Counted from the first letter of the stretch, positions 1 through 8,150 are shown. The stretch: 64,000 nucleotides of DNA from an uncultured Acetatifactor sp. (GCA_910577035.1 CAJTKW010000015.1:9888-73887), one strand, 5' to 3'. Made by a program: numbers and translations. Notes: a model not told the origin generated them from the letters alone.

Positions 1-80
1 CCTCCCTTGTTAGTATGGTTCTTCCGTTGCAATTCATACTTTTCTATCTGTATTTTATTATTTCATATCGGCTAATACAA
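1..80 (-). promoter_or_regulatory. possible promoter and RBS for a gene beyond the left edge
   Basis: Reading leftward, TTGTAT (80-75) and TAAAAT (57-52) are separated by 17 bases, and GGGAGG lies at 6-1 at the very edge. Together they look like a promoter and ribosome binding site for a minus-strand gene that starts outside the window. The -35 box is weak and no coding sequence can be seen. Confidence 0.25.
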
Positions 81-172
81 CAAAACTTTTATGAATTTTT
101 ATCATCTCTTTTTTCACTTGCCAACTACCCGATTCAGAGGGAAGATACGACACCAAGAAAGGAGGGATTGGA

Positions 173-454
173 TTGGAAAAGGATTCTGCACTGTACCAAC
201 TCATGGACATACGCATGAACAGTGTCATGAATGGCATCACAAATGATGACGGGGAATACCAGGCAATTCTCCGGAAGTCTGACGAATATTCCGGCAGGCT
301 TGAAAGAATAGGGCTACCGGTGGATGTCCGGCAATTGATCCACCAATACGTCAGCGAACAGAACGCACCCGGCTCCCGGTATGGAATGCTCGCCTACCTG
401 AACACGAAAAAGGGGCTTAGAATAAAGGCTCTTTTTTCGTTTCCTCACTCGTAG
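173..454 (+). CDS. small hypothetical protein (TTG start)
   Basis: A 93-codon frame starts at TTG, 6 bases after a strong AAAGGAGGG at 158-166, which is why this start is chosen. The product is soluble and mostly helical, and its first 70 residues loosely resemble the short DUF6809-type proteins of Lachnospiraceae. I recall that similarity rather than having tested it. The last 20 residues run across a different element: the minus-strand TetR remnant ends inside the frame, and an A-run/T-run inverted repeat lies at about 407-433. The C-terminus may therefore be replaced by unrelated DNA. Function unknown. Confidence 0.45.
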   Translation: MEKDSALYQLMDIRMNSVMNGITNDDGEYQAILRKSDEYSGRLERIGLPVDVRQLIHQYVSEQNAPGSRYGMLAYLNTKKGLRIKALFSFPHS

Positions 455-668
455 TAAAACCGTAATAACCCACTTTCCCAAGTGCCGCGATTTGCCCCGT
501 TCTGCCCCACAAGTGCCGCCAATTCCCCGGACAATCATTGTTAAGCCATTCCTTGCTAATTGCCATTGTTCCCTCTATATAGTACGCAATATAATATTTC
601 CGGTAAGCATTAGGAATCCCACATCTTTTTAATATAGGCTCAATAATAGATCTCTTTCCATACGTTTT
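417..668 (-). pseudogene. TetR-family regulator, C-terminal remnant
   Basis: A stop-free minus-strand frame of 83 codons has no start codon in a sensible place. Its middle reads YYIAYYIEGTMAISKEWLNN, a typical C-terminal helix of Firmicutes-type TetR regulators (an aromatic stretch, then G, then a helix ending KEWL). The DNA-binding N-terminus is absent and the reading frame closes upstream at 669-671. After the WLNN motif the sequence no longer resembles the family. It lies just downstream of the nitroreductase gene on the same strand and is probably a decayed regulator. The identification rests on a single motif. Confidence 0.42.
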
Positions 669-703
669 TCAGATACCTTTTCATATCAAATAGAGCACTC
701 CCG

Positions 704-1231
704 TCATTCCACCCAAAAAACTCTGCTCTCCTTACGTTCTGCAGCTTCCGGAATTTCTCCGTCTGCATACCCAACCGCGCAGTGGCCTATGCCTTCCCAT
801 TCACCCTCTACCCCAAGATCTGCAAGCAGCTGCTGCCATTCCTGGGTTTCAAATTCCTCCTTTGCCCGGTGAATCCATATACTTCCCAGCCCAAGCGAAT
901 GAGCTGCCAGCATCATATTCCCCAGAACAAGGCTCCCGTCATAAACATGAGTCGGCCAATTTTTATCCGCAAGCACGATCAAAATTGCCGGTGCACCATA
1001 AAACGGATCAAAGCCTTCCGGCCAGCCGCCTATCCTGCAATTAGCGGCAGAAAGCCTGTCCCTTACCTTTCGATCAGTAACGGCAACCGTGATAACCGCC
1101 TGCTTCCCCTTTCCGCTGGCGGCATAAAGGCCTGCCTCAATAATCTGCTCCAAATCCTTCCTTGCGGGCATTTCCGCCTTAAATTTGCGGATACTTCTGC
1201 GCCCTTCCATTGCCTGAATGATCTCGTTCAT
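704..1231 (-). CDS. nitroreductase family protein
   Basis: This 175-residue protein has the layout of small FMN-dependent NAD(P)H nitroreductases. The N-terminal motif 'RRSIRKF' near residue 11 binds the FMN phosphate, 'AASGKGKQ' follows near residue 38, and a C-terminal 'GLGSIWIHR' segment is followed by 'GHCAVGYADG', which closes over the flavin. The start is the ATG at 1231, which has GGAGGG 7 bases upstream; an ATG 15 bases earlier overlaps that site and is rejected. Members reduce nitroaromatics, quinones or flavins, and the physiological substrate cannot be read from sequence. The next gene upstream on the same strand is a TfoX-domain gene 57 bases away. Confidence 0.85.
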   Translation of the reverse strand: MNEIIQAMEGRRSIRKFKAEMPARKDLEQIIEAGLYAASGKGKQAVITVAVTDRKVRDRLSAANCRIGGWPEGFDPFYGAPAILIVLADKNWPTHVYDGSLVLGNMMLAAHSLGLGSIWIHRAKEEFETQEWQQLLADLGVEGEWEGIGHCAVGYADGEIPEAAERKESRVFWVE

Positions 1232-1288
1232 AGCTTTTCCCTCCATTCAATTCTTATTACCGCCTTAACCCATCCAGGCGGCGGACCG

Positions 1289-1546
1289 TCATTTCTTCAA
1301 ATAATCACTGAATTCCTTCAACTCTTTTTTCCTGCTCTCAGGAAGACTGTTGCACTCCATATTGCAGATTGCTCCCTCTAACGCATACAAGTGAACCAGA
1401 CATACATTCGGATACTTTTCTTTTAATTTCAGAAAAGCCTGCTCAGCGCCCGAACCAACTAATTCCTCCGCCGTATTGATCCCCACGGAACCCAGCTTTT
1501 TTGCCATCTCTCTTCCAATATTCATCATTGAAGCTAATTCTGCCAT
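1289..1546 (-). CDS. TfoX C-terminal domain protein
   Basis: An 85-residue protein consists only of the C-terminal domain of TfoX/Sxy: 'MMNIGREMAKKLGSVGI' leads into a helix-hairpin-helix-like fold, followed by 'VHLYALEGAI' and a charged C-terminal helix. In Proteobacteria full-length TfoX controls competence. Firmicutes often carry this single-domain form, whose function is not established. The start at 1546 is preceded by GGAGGG with 4 bases of spacing; a longer frame reaching 1624 has no ribosome binding site. It is probably co-transcribed with the downstream nitroreductase. Confidence 0.8.
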   Translation of the reverse strand: MAELASMMNIGREMAKKLGSVGINTAEELVGSGAEQAFLKLKEKYPNVCLVHLYALEGAICNMECNSLPESRKKELKEFSDYLKK

Positions 1547-1706
1547 TTTTCCCTCCGTATTACAGCTGTAAACGCTGAATTCCTCCAGCCCTTTCTCCAG
1601 ATCAGAAACATGATACAGTATCATATTTGCAACGACGACATATCATTTGAGACAATCCAGTTTCCAAAGTCCGTCTTACCCGTTGGATATTTATCATGAA
1701 TGGATA

Positions 1707-1871
1707 TTACTGTCCTCCGCTAAATGGACAATACTGCTCCTTTGCTGCATCCTGTATACCAATGGTATTTGTCTCAAATATATCTGCTTTGTTTTCCTGC
1801 AGACATTCCTGCAGCATTTCATAGGTGTCACGTCCACCATCAACGCTGTGTTTCCTGATCTCTAAACACAT
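1707..1871 (-). CDS. small ORF, 54 residues, unknown
   Basis: A short frame starts at ATG 1871 with GAGGG six bases upstream and ends at TAA 1707-1709. The product is acidic and soluble and contains three cysteines, with 'EMLQECLQENKADIF' forming a likely amphipathic helix. No family is recognised. It begins inside the end of the decayed nucleoside phosphorylase region, so it could be a fragment of that degraded segment rather than a gene. Confidence 0.2.
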   Translation of the reverse strand: MCLEIRKHSVDGGRDTYEMLQECLQENKADIFETNTIGIQDAAKEQYCPFSGGQ

Positions 1872-2159
1872 GGCGCACCCTCAAAGCATAGAATTACACC
1901 CCAAAATGATGCCGGAGTACCAAATCCAAATATCCTGTCAGATACCCCTATCCTGTCATGATTCATCATCCTATTATATTTGAGCTTGTCCCTCAGTTCC
2001 TCCGTTATTCCTGCTTCCGCACATGCCTGCGCCGCCAGATCCGGCAAGCTCCATCTCCACGGCAATACATCCTTCTTTTCTCAGCTTTTCGGCTTTTCCC
2101 GATGTTTCACGATACACGACATCGGTAGTCCACGTGCGCCCCGCCACAATACCCTTCAT
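1862..2159 (-). pseudogene. nucleoside phosphorylase remnant, frameshifted
   Basis: The frame opening at 2159 encodes 'GRTWTTDVVYRET' followed by 'EGCIAVEMEL', the signature region of uridine/purine nucleoside phosphorylases (PNP_UDP_1 family). It then leaves the family reading. Removing one base near 2050 joins it to the second frame, which continues 'DLAAQACAEAG', as expected for the helix after the VEME motif. The N-terminal two-thirds of a normal 250-residue enzyme is missing, and the end does not match the family. This is a broken remnant and probably not functional. Confidence 0.6.
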
Positions 2160-2224
2160 TCAAATACCTGTTGAGGCAGTTTTGAATGCTCCCGTCTTAT
2201 GGTTTTAGCGTCCAAAAACTGGCT

Positions 2225-3082
2225 TTATTTCACATCGCTGCTTAAGTCAATTCTGTCAATTCCCAAAATATTGCGGGATGACAGATACATAAAACTGCCT
2301 TCTATCCAGGTGCAGCCCGACAGCTTTAAGGGTGTATTCATTACCTTTACCTTTTCCAAAGTATCTTTCTTCCAAAAGGCAATTTCCGAGCAGGGGTAAG
2401 AGACCGTTATCAGCATATCTTTGAACATTCCCGCGCAGAAAAACATTTTTTTATGTACATTTCTGGCTAAGTTCTCAACTTCAAAGTTCCGCAGGCTGAT
2501 TTTAAAAAGCTTTCCGTCATGGCCTGCGGCATATAAGGTTTCTCCGTCGATATACAGATCACCGATATTTTTCTTTCCTAAAACAATCTGCTTTATAACC
2601 GAAAGATTCCTTTTGTCCAATAACAGCAATTTTCCCTCTACCGTTCCGCATACCAGACAGGAAGCATATGTTTTGACACTCCACATACTGCTTTCGGAAA
2701 CAATAAACTCCTTTTTCTGATACGACTGCCTGTCCAGAGTAATCATCTTTCCGTTTCGGATAGAGCAGTAAATCGTATCGTCGTCAACCGCAATCCCGCA
2801 TATATCAGAACTCAGATCATTGCCTAACTGCCATTTTCCAAGCAGTTCATAATTCCTTTGGTTTATTCCATAAAGTGTACAAAAATCATATGCAAAGATC
2901 TGTTCCCCATCTGCAGCCAGTTTTCTCGATAAACCCTCCTTCTCAAAAACCGTCTTTTGCAGGATCATCTTCCGGGAGCATTTGTCAATTTTCATCAGCC
3001 TTGTCCCGCACATGCAGTCAATGCACTGCTCCCCAATATGGAAGCCTGTTACAATTCCGCCCAACTCTGCAATATGCTCCAT
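2225..3082 (-). CDS. beta-propeller (WD40/PQQ-like) repeat protein
   Basis: A cytoplasmic protein of about 285 residues is built from repeated short beta-strand units of the form 'I..D...IYC....GKMITLDR', 'LVCGTVEGKLLLLDK' and 'LYAAGHDGKLFKI'. This spacing is typical of WD40 or PQQ-like propeller blades. No enzyme motif or signal peptide is seen, so a binding or scaffold role is only a guess. The start at 3082 has a perfect AGGAGG at the slightly long distance of 13 bases; a start at 3157 would add 25 residues but has no ribosome binding site. It lies downstream of the P-loop and ABC-F genes on the same strand. Confidence 0.65.
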   Translation of the reverse strand: MEHIAELGGIVTGFHIGEQCIDCMCGTRLMKIDKCSRKMILQKTVFEKEGLSRKLAADGEQIFAYDFCTLYGINQRNYELLGKWQLGNDLSSDICGIAVDDDTIYCSIRNGKMITLDRQSYQKKEFIVSESSMWSVKTYASCLVCGTVEGKLLLLDKRNLSVIKQIVLGKKNIGDLYIDGETLYAAGHDGKLFKISLRNFEVENLARNVHKKMFFCAGMFKDMLITVSYPCSEIAFWKKDTLEKVKVMNTPLKLSGCTWIEGSFMYLSSRNILGIDRIDLSSDVK

Positions 3083-3280
3083 ACTCTGCCATTCGCCTCC
3101 TGCCAAAGAAAAAGTGTTCCGGAGTCCACCATTCTGTTTTCTACCAAAGCATAACATAAAACGAGCCTGTATTCAATCTCTCCTGCATTTTCGCCTTAAG
3201 ACACCCTATTATCTGATCTGTTTTAGCAGCCAACCGTCCGCAGCCAAGAATCAATTCACCTCCGGCTTCAGCAAATCCGT

Positions 3281-4063
3281 TTACTTCCACAGGGAAGTAA
3301 AGTCCCCCTTCGCCGGAAGGATGCTGGCCCTGTCCCCTACAATCTCACGGACAATGCGCAATTCCACCTGCTGCCTGTGCTTCAAATGCGTAATCAAATC
3401 TTCAAACCCCTTATATCCGTGAGCCTTTCCGTAAGGCGAGTTCACCAGATATTCCATCATCACCGGATACCACATCTGATTTCCCGCCTCGTCGGAACGC
3501 TCCTTCTGAATGATCCGTATGTTTTCCTCGATTTTATCGCTGCACAAATACAGCAGTCTAAAATTCTCCTTCCGTATTACGGCATAAAGCCTCCTGTAAA
3601 ACTCCATAATTTCTTCGTCGTCAAGCTGATGAAACAGAATCAAATCCTCCACAATATTCTGCATAAAAGCACACTCAAACAGATAGCCGCTGTCCTGAAA
3701 CCGCCTGTACCTTTCAAAGACGATTTTCCCCAGCTCCTGCAGGGTTTTCCTGCCATTATAAATCTCATACCGCTCTAAATCCTTATGAAATCCGGGTATG
3801 TCCGTAAGTATCTTTGTGTAGGTCACAATATAATGATCCCCCTCCCGGTAGGTACACGCTTCCATCTCACTGCGAAGGGGCGCATACCTTTCAAGCGCCG
3901 CAGTATACTCTTCTTCGTTCATCCATGTACACCAGGCCAGCTCCACCGGCGAATATTCTCCCTCCCGGCATACCCGGTACTCCGGCCTTTGACCGGCAAT
4001 TCTTTGCAGCAGGGTGGATTTCCCCATCCCCTGCAGTCCTTCGATAAATATGTTTTCTCTCAT
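3281..4063 (-). CDS. P-loop NTPase, kinase-like, unknown role
   Basis: This 260-residue protein starts with a Walker A motif, 'GLQGMGKST' at residues 9-17. A helical body follows, with 'LLYLCSDKIEENI' as a likely later strand-helix pair. It resembles small nucleoside or cytidylate kinase-fold proteins but has no recognisable substrate signature. Its ATG overlaps the stop of the ABC-F gene by four bases (ATGA), so the two are translationally coupled. That suggests it is made only when the ABC-F gene is expressed. Function unknown. Confidence 0.72.
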   Translation of the reverse strand: MRENIFIEGLQGMGKSTLLQRIAGQRPEYRVCREGEYSPVELAWCTWMNEEEYTAALERYAPLRSEMEACTYREGDHYIVTYTKILTDIPGFHKDLERYEIYNGRKTLQELGKIVFERYRRFQDSGYLFECAFMQNIVEDLILFHQLDDEEIMEFYRRLYAVIRKENFRLLYLCSDKIEENIRIIQKERSDEAGNQMWYPVMMEYLVNSPYGKAHGYKGFEDLITHLKHRQQVELRIVREIVGDRASILPAKGDFTSLWK

Positions 4064-5589
4064 AAAAGCTCCACCGTCCCCGTCGCAATTTTTTCTCTGA
4101 ACCTGACGTCATGCTCTACAAACAGCATCGTCGGTTCATACTCCAGAATCAACTTTTCAAGCTGCATTCTGGAAAAAACATCCACATAGTTCAGCGGCTC
4201 ATCCCATACATACAGGTGAGCCGGAACGAGCAGGCTTGCCGCAATCAGCACCTTCTTTTTCTGCCCCTCGGAATATTCCTCCATGCCCTTCAAAAACTGC
4301 CCCCGCTCCAGATCAAGCTGCCTGAGTATAGCGCAAAACAGGCTCTCATCCAGCTCCCTCCCTTTACAGAATTCGGAAATACTGCCCCGGAGCGTGGAGG
4401 TATCCTGATTCACAAAGGAAACGGTCAGACCGGAAGCAGTCTCGCAGACTCCGGTTTCCCTGACAGGCGGCGCATGCTGTATAACCCCCGCCCTATGCAG
4501 AATCATTTTCAGCAGCGTTGACTTGCCGCACCCGTTGCTGCCGTGGAGCGCGATCCGCTGGCCCCGGCTGATTTCAAAGGTAAGCCCTGTAAAAAGCGGC
4601 CCCTTCGCCCCCTCATATTCCAACGCATACTCCCTGACATTCACGAGGGTTTCCCTGTGATGCCTAAGGGGCATCATCTTCAGATCCGCCGGCCGCTCCA
4701 GATCTGCCAGCAGGCCCTCCTTCTCTTCAATCTCCCGGCGGATGCGTTTCTCCATCTGCCTGACCCGGCTCTGCATCTTTTTCGTCTTAGCGCCGATGAA
4801 GGCTCTGGCGTCTATAGATCTGTCATGCTCTTTTATGGGGTCAAAGCCAATCTTTGTCGCTTCGTTTTTGTCAGCCCAGGCGGCAGTACGCGCCGCTGCC
4901 TGCTTTAATTTTCCGATTTCCTTCAGATGCTTTTCGTTCTCTGCCTGCTCAAACTGATCCCTGCGCTGTTTGTTTTCCTGCCATATAGAAAAATTGCCGC
5001 TCTGCAGCTCGATGGACTGCCGATTCAGCACCAGCACATGATCCACACAGAAATCCAACAGGTCTCTGTCATGAGACACCAGAATAAACCCCTTCTTAGA
5101 TGCCAGATAATGCTTAACGATCTCTCTGGAAGCATGATCCAGATGATTGGTAGGCTCATCAATCAGCAGAAACTCATTTTCTTCCGAAAACAGCACTGCC
5201 AGAAGTATCTTGGTCTGTTCTCCGGGGCTTAAAGCACCAAAAGGTCTGTACAGAATTTCCGCCGTCCGGCCCAGTTGTTCCAGCTCACGGATCACACGCC
5301 AGTCTTCGCACCCCGGCTTTAATTCCTCCATAAACTCCGCCGCCGGCTGCAGCATCTGTTCCCCGCTGACAGTATAAGGAAAATAGTCAAATCTCTCCCC
5401 GGCGCTGATCGCTCCCTGATACGGATACTCCCCCTGCAGCAGCTTAAGAAACGTGGTCTTGCCTTTACCGTTACGCCCCAGCAGCCCCAGCCTCCAATCC
5501 GTGTCAATCGAAAAGGACACGTCCTCAAAAATATTATCAATGCTCCCTTCATAGCCAAAAGTCAGATGACTTACATTAATCTGTGCCAT
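4060..5589 (-). CDS. ABC-F ribosomal protection protein, Lsa-like
   Basis: A 509-residue protein carries two ABC ATPase domains and no membrane segment, the ABC-F layout. Domain 1 has Walker A 'GRNGKGKTT', signature 'LSPGEQTK' and Walker B 'LLIDEPTNHLD'. Domain 2 has 'GSNGCGKST', 'YSEGQKKK' and 'YVWDEPLNYVD'. A charged helical linker of roughly 80 residues lies between them. The N-terminus, beginning 'INVSHLTFGYEGS', and the overall length resemble Lsa/Vga-type proteins, which dislodge lincosamides, streptogramin A and pleuromutilins from the ribosome. Substrate range is not predictable here. The start at 5589 follows GGAAGGGGG. An attenuator, leader ORF and promoter lie upstream and argue for drug-inducible expression. 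A housekeeping ABC-F role is the alternative. Confidence 0.85.
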   Translation of the reverse strand: MAQINVSHLTFGYEGSIDNIFEDVSFSIDTDWRLGLLGRNGKGKTTFLKLLQGEYPYQGAISAGERFDYFPYTVSGEQMLQPAAEFMEELKPGCEDWRVIRELEQLGRTAEILYRPFGALSPGEQTKILLAVLFSEENEFLLIDEPTNHLDHASREIVKHYLASKKGFILVSHDRDLLDFCVDHVLVLNRQSIELQSGNFSIWQENKQRRDQFEQAENEKHLKEIGKLKQAAARTAAWADKNEATKIGFDPIKEHDRSIDARAFIGAKTKKMQSRVRQMEKRIRREIEEKEGLLADLERPADLKMMPLRHHRETLVNVREYALEYEGAKGPLFTGLTFEISRGQRIALHGSNGCGKSTLLKMILHRAGVIQHAPPVRETGVCETASGLTVSFVNQDTSTLRGSISEFCKGRELDESLFCAILRQLDLERGQFLKGMEEYSEGQKKKVLIAASLLVPAHLYVWDEPLNYVDVFSRMQLEKLILEYEPTMLFVEHDVRFREKIATGTVELL

Positions 5590-5603
5590 ATGAATTCCCC
5601 CTT

Positions 5604-5641
5604 CCATAAAATAAAGGAACCGTTTGCTGCCAAACAGTTCC
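5604..5641 (-). terminator. attenuator terminator in the ABC-F leader
   Basis: On the minus strand GGAACTGTTTG and CAAACGGTTCC form an 11-bp stem (one G-T pair) with a 4-base loop, followed directly by TTTATTTTAT. The hairpin lies between the promoter and the ABC-F ribosome binding site, about 15 bases from the start codon, so it would stop transcription before the gene. The bases at 5804-5811 (AAACAGTT in the RNA) can pair with eight bases of the ascending arm (5632-5639) and so form an antiterminator. Confidence 0.75.
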
Positions 5642-5837
5642 CCTACATTCTCCAAACCTCTATTGCAGATGGCACAGACTGATCACAATGCCTGCCCTGA
5701 TATTCACCGGAATTTTCCCAAAAATTGCCGCACAAAAAAGAGAGGTTATGAGAACATAATCCACTTTTGGCAACATGACGCAAACAGCACAGGAATACCC
5801 TGAAACTGTTTCTGATCTTCATGCAATCAAAAGTAAA

Positions 5838-5849
5838 TTATATTCTCAT
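5838..5849 (-). promoter_or_regulatory. leader mini-ORF (Met-Arg-Ile-stop) of the ABC-F gene
   Basis: ATG AGA ATA TAA lies about 25 bases after the predicted transcription start and is preceded by AAGGAGAGGGGTGA, a good ribosome binding site. A three-residue frame this close to the 5' end, ahead of an attenuator and a ribosome-protection gene, fits a leader at which a drug-stalled ribosome would alter RNA folding. Short Met-Arg-X peptides are known to arrest macrolide-bound ribosomes. Whether this one senses a drug is an inference. Confidence 0.45.
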
Positions 5850-5878
5850 CCTTTCACCCCTCTCCTTATGCTATAGCC

Positions 5879-5907
5879 ATTTTAGCACGCTGCCTGTACT
5901 TTGTCAA
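5879..5907 (-). promoter_or_regulatory. sigma-A-type promoter of the ABC-F leader transcript
   Basis: TTGACA (5907-5902) and TAAAAT (5884-5879) are separated by exactly 17 bases. Transcription would begin near 5873, giving a leader of about 270 bases before the attenuator ends. Confidence 0.75.
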
Positions 5908-6067
5908 ACCGGAATGCGCCGAACCCGTAATTTTATGGATTCTAATATTGCTTTTACCGGCAAAATCAAATATCATAATAATGCCCCTTATCCGCTTCAA
6001 CGGACATACCACCAACATCAGGGACCAAAAGATAAACCTGTGCTCTCACGAAAGGAAAGTGAATGCC

Positions 6068-7048
6068 ATGCCGGAATTACCCGAAGTTGAAACCGTCAAA
6101 AGAGTACTGGAGCCCCAAATCCGGGGACTTACCGTCACAAAAGTTACCGTAAAGCGCCCGGAAATCACCGCTTACCCCGATGCGGAGCAATTCTGCCGTC
6201 TGGTGACCGGACAGACCATATCCCACATGGAGCGGCGGGGAAAGTTTCTGATCCTGCACTTGCGCAGTCATGACCGGATTATCCTGCACCTGCGCATGAC
6301 TGGCTGTCTGCTGCTCGCACCTGCAGATTTTCCGGAAGAAGCTCATACTCACATTATTTTCAGCCTCAGCGGCTCCCCTGAGGAACTGCCAGGCTGGGAT
6401 AACGCGCCTGCTTCTGAAAATACGTCTGTTTCGAATGACCTGCCTGCTTCTGATAATGTGTCTGTTTCGAATGGCCTGCCTGCTTCTGAAACTGTATCTG
6501 TTTCGAATAACCTGCACGCCCTTGAGCTACGTTTCTCCGATATGCGCCGCTTCGGGCGGTTCTGGCTGATTCGGGAAAACGAAGAGGATCCATACAGCGG
6601 AATCGGAAAGCTTGGTATCGAGCCATTTGATGATAAGCTTACTCCGGCATATCTGGCTGCCCGCCTGGGAAAGCGCAGGAAGACCGTAAAGGAATGTCTC
6701 CTGGACCAAAGCGTAATTGCGGGAATCGGCAATATCTATTCCGACGAGATCCTGTTTGCGGCCGGAATCTATCCGGCCCGTCCTGCCAACAGCTTAAAGC
6801 AGGAAGACTGGGAAAGGATTGCTGCCGCCGTTCCGGAGCGCCTGGCCTTTTTTACCGAAAAGAATGAAATCACATGGGAAGACTATCTGCAGGCCAAAGG
6901 CCGGAATTACCGCAATACCCCGTTCTTCCAGGTATACGGCCGCAGCGGGCAGCCCTGCCCCGCCTGCAATCATAGACTATGCCGTATGGTAGTGGGCGGC
7001 AGAAGCAGCGTTTACTGCCCTGACTGCCAGAAAGACCCTGGGGCTTAA
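6068..7048 (+). CDS. mutM: formamidopyrimidine-DNA glycosylase (Fpg/MutM)
   Basis: A 326-residue base-excision repair enzyme removes 8-oxoguanine and formamidopyrimidines and nicks the abasic site. After Met the protein begins PELPEVE, giving the catalytic N-terminal proline and following glutamate. 'HLRMTG' and 'MRRFGRF' are conserved loops, 'DQSVIAGIGNIYSDEIL' is the helix-two-turn-helix, and a C-terminal zinc finger is formed by 'CPAC' and 'CPDC'. It is about 50 residues longer than usual because of a Ser/Asn-rich insert at residues 113-150, encoded by three 36-bp tandem repeats, between two strands of the N-terminal domain. The start at 6068 is fixed by the need for Pro at position 2 and by GAAAGGAAAGTGA upstream. 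Confidence 0.95.
   Translation: MPELPEVETVKRVLEPQIRGLTVTKVTVKRPEITAYPDAEQFCRLVTGQTISHMERRGKFLILHLRSHDRIILHLRMTGCLLLAPADFPEEAHTHIIFSLSGSPEELPGWDNAPASENTSVSNDLPASDNVSVSNGLPASETVSVSNNLHALELRFSDMRRFGRFWLIRENEEDPYSGIGKLGIEPFDDKLTPAYLAARLGKRRKTVKECLLDQSVIAGIGNIYSDEILFAAGIYPARPANSLKQEDWERIAAAVPERLAFFTEKNEITWEDYLQAKGRNYRNTPFFQVYGRSGQPCPACNHRLCRMVVGGRSSVYCPDCQKDPGA
6406..6513 (+). repeat. three 36-bp tandem repeats inside mutM
   Basis: Units at 6406-6441, 6442-6477 and 6478-6513 are nearly identical, and each encodes twelve residues of the type LPASDNVSVSNG. The repeat keeps the reading frame open and inserts a flexible hydrophilic loop into Fpg. Confidence 0.9.
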
Positions 7049-7058
7049 CGATTTCTAA

Positions 7059-7086
7059 GGAAACGCTTTCATCAGCGTTTCCCTAA
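7059..7086 (+). terminator. hairpin after mutM
   Basis: GGAAACGCT and AGCGTTTCC (7059-7067 and 7074-7082) form a perfect 9-bp stem with a 6-base loop, 11 bases after the stop codon. The following CTAAAA is a poor U-tract, so termination may be incomplete. Confidence 0.45.
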
Positions 7087-7144
7087 AATGATGGAATAGG
7101 TTTCGCCTTAAAAACGAACACTAAATCAAACAGGAGGTAACCAT

Positions 7145-8119
7145 ATGTGTACTGCAGCAGCTTTTCAAACTCAGGATTTTTATTTCGGTCGAAATCTGGA
7201 CCTGGATTATTCTTATCAGGAAGAAATAACCGTCACCCCCAGGATTTTTCCTTTCCGTTTTCGAAATGTAGAGACAATTTCCCGGCACTATGCCATGATC
7301 GGCATGGCGTATGTTTTGGACGACTATCCTCTTTACTACGAGGCCACCAATGAAGCTGGCCTGAGCATGGCAGGCCTGAATTTCCCCGGAAACGCGGTTT
7401 ACAATCCCTGTAAAGAGGGGATGGATAACATTGCTTCCTTCGAATTCATCCCCTGGATCCTGAGCCGGTGCGCCACCGTTTCCCAGGCTAAGGATAAGCT
7501 GGCCCGGCTGAACCTGGTATCCCTTTCCTTTCGTGAGGAGCTTCCCCCCGCGTCCCTGCACTGGATCATATCCGGTAAAGACGGCAGCATCACGGTGGAG
7601 TCCGTTCAGGATGGCTTAAAGGTTTACGACAATCCGGTGGGACTCCTGACCAATAATCCGCCCTTCGACTACCATCTGACCAATTTAAACAATTATATGG
7701 CCCTCTCCGCCAACCCTCCGGCAAATCATTTCTGCGACAGGCTTGCCCTGAAGCCCTACTGCTATGGTATGGGTGCCATGGGGCTCCCCGGTGATCTTTC
7801 CTCCGCCTCCCGCTTTGTAAAAGCCGCTTTTACCCTGTTAAACTCCCGCTGCGGCTCCTCGGAAGCCGAGAGCGTCAGCCAGTTCTTCCACATTTTAAAG
7901 AGCGTGGAGCAGCAGCGGGGCTGCTCCTGTACAGGAGAGGGAAAGTACGAAGTAACACTTTACTCCTGCTGCTGCAATGCAGACAAGGGCATCTATTATT
8001 ACACCACCTATGACAACAGCCAGATCACCGCCGTAGATATGAAAAGGGAAAATCTGGAAAGCAGCCGCCTGATTACCTATCCGTTATTGCGGGAACAGAA
8101 TATATTATGGCAGAACTGA
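7145..8119 (+). CDS. bile salt hydrolase (choloylglycine hydrolase family)
   Basis: A 324-residue Ntn hydrolase of the choloylglycine hydrolase / penicillin V acylase family. Cys2 becomes the N-terminal nucleophile after Met removal. Arg16 and Asp19 ('FGRNLDLD') match Arg18 and Asp21 of the Clostridium perfringens enzyme. 'LNFPGNAVY', 'LLTNNPPFDYHL' and 'SSASRFVKAAF' supply the remaining Asn and Arg residues of the active site. The 'GLPGDLSSASRF' loop favours bile salt hydrolase over penicillin acylase. There is no signal peptide, so it acts in the cytoplasm, removing glycine or taurine from conjugated bile acids. An AGGAGG lies 6 bases before the start. It is convergent with the next gene. 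Confidence 0.9.
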   Translation: MCTAAAFQTQDFYFGRNLDLDYSYQEEITVTPRIFPFRFRNVETISRHYAMIGMAYVLDDYPLYYEATNEAGLSMAGLNFPGNAVYNPCKEGMDNIASFEFIPWILSRCATVSQAKDKLARLNLVSLSFREELPPASLHWIISGKDGSITVESVQDGLKVYDNPVGLLTNNPPFDYHLTNLNNYMALSANPPANHFCDRLALKPYCYGMGAMGLPGDLSSASRFVKAAFTLLNSRCGSSEAESVSQFFHILKSVEQQRGCSCTGEGKYEVTLYSCCCNADKGIYYYTTYDNSQITAVDMKRENLESSRLITYPLLREQNILWQN

Positions 8120-8150
8120 CAATGCCGCCTTCCACGGCCCCGGCGGAGAT

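Noticed and set aside
5646..5822. 59-codon leader ORF starting at 5822 in the ABC-F leader
   Set aside because: It has no ribosome binding site and a non-coding-like composition, while the three-codon ORF upstream has a clear site.
8120..8150. Terminator between the convergent bile salt hydrolase and carboxylesterase genes
   Set aside because: Only a 5-bp stem can be drawn and there is no U-tract on either strand.
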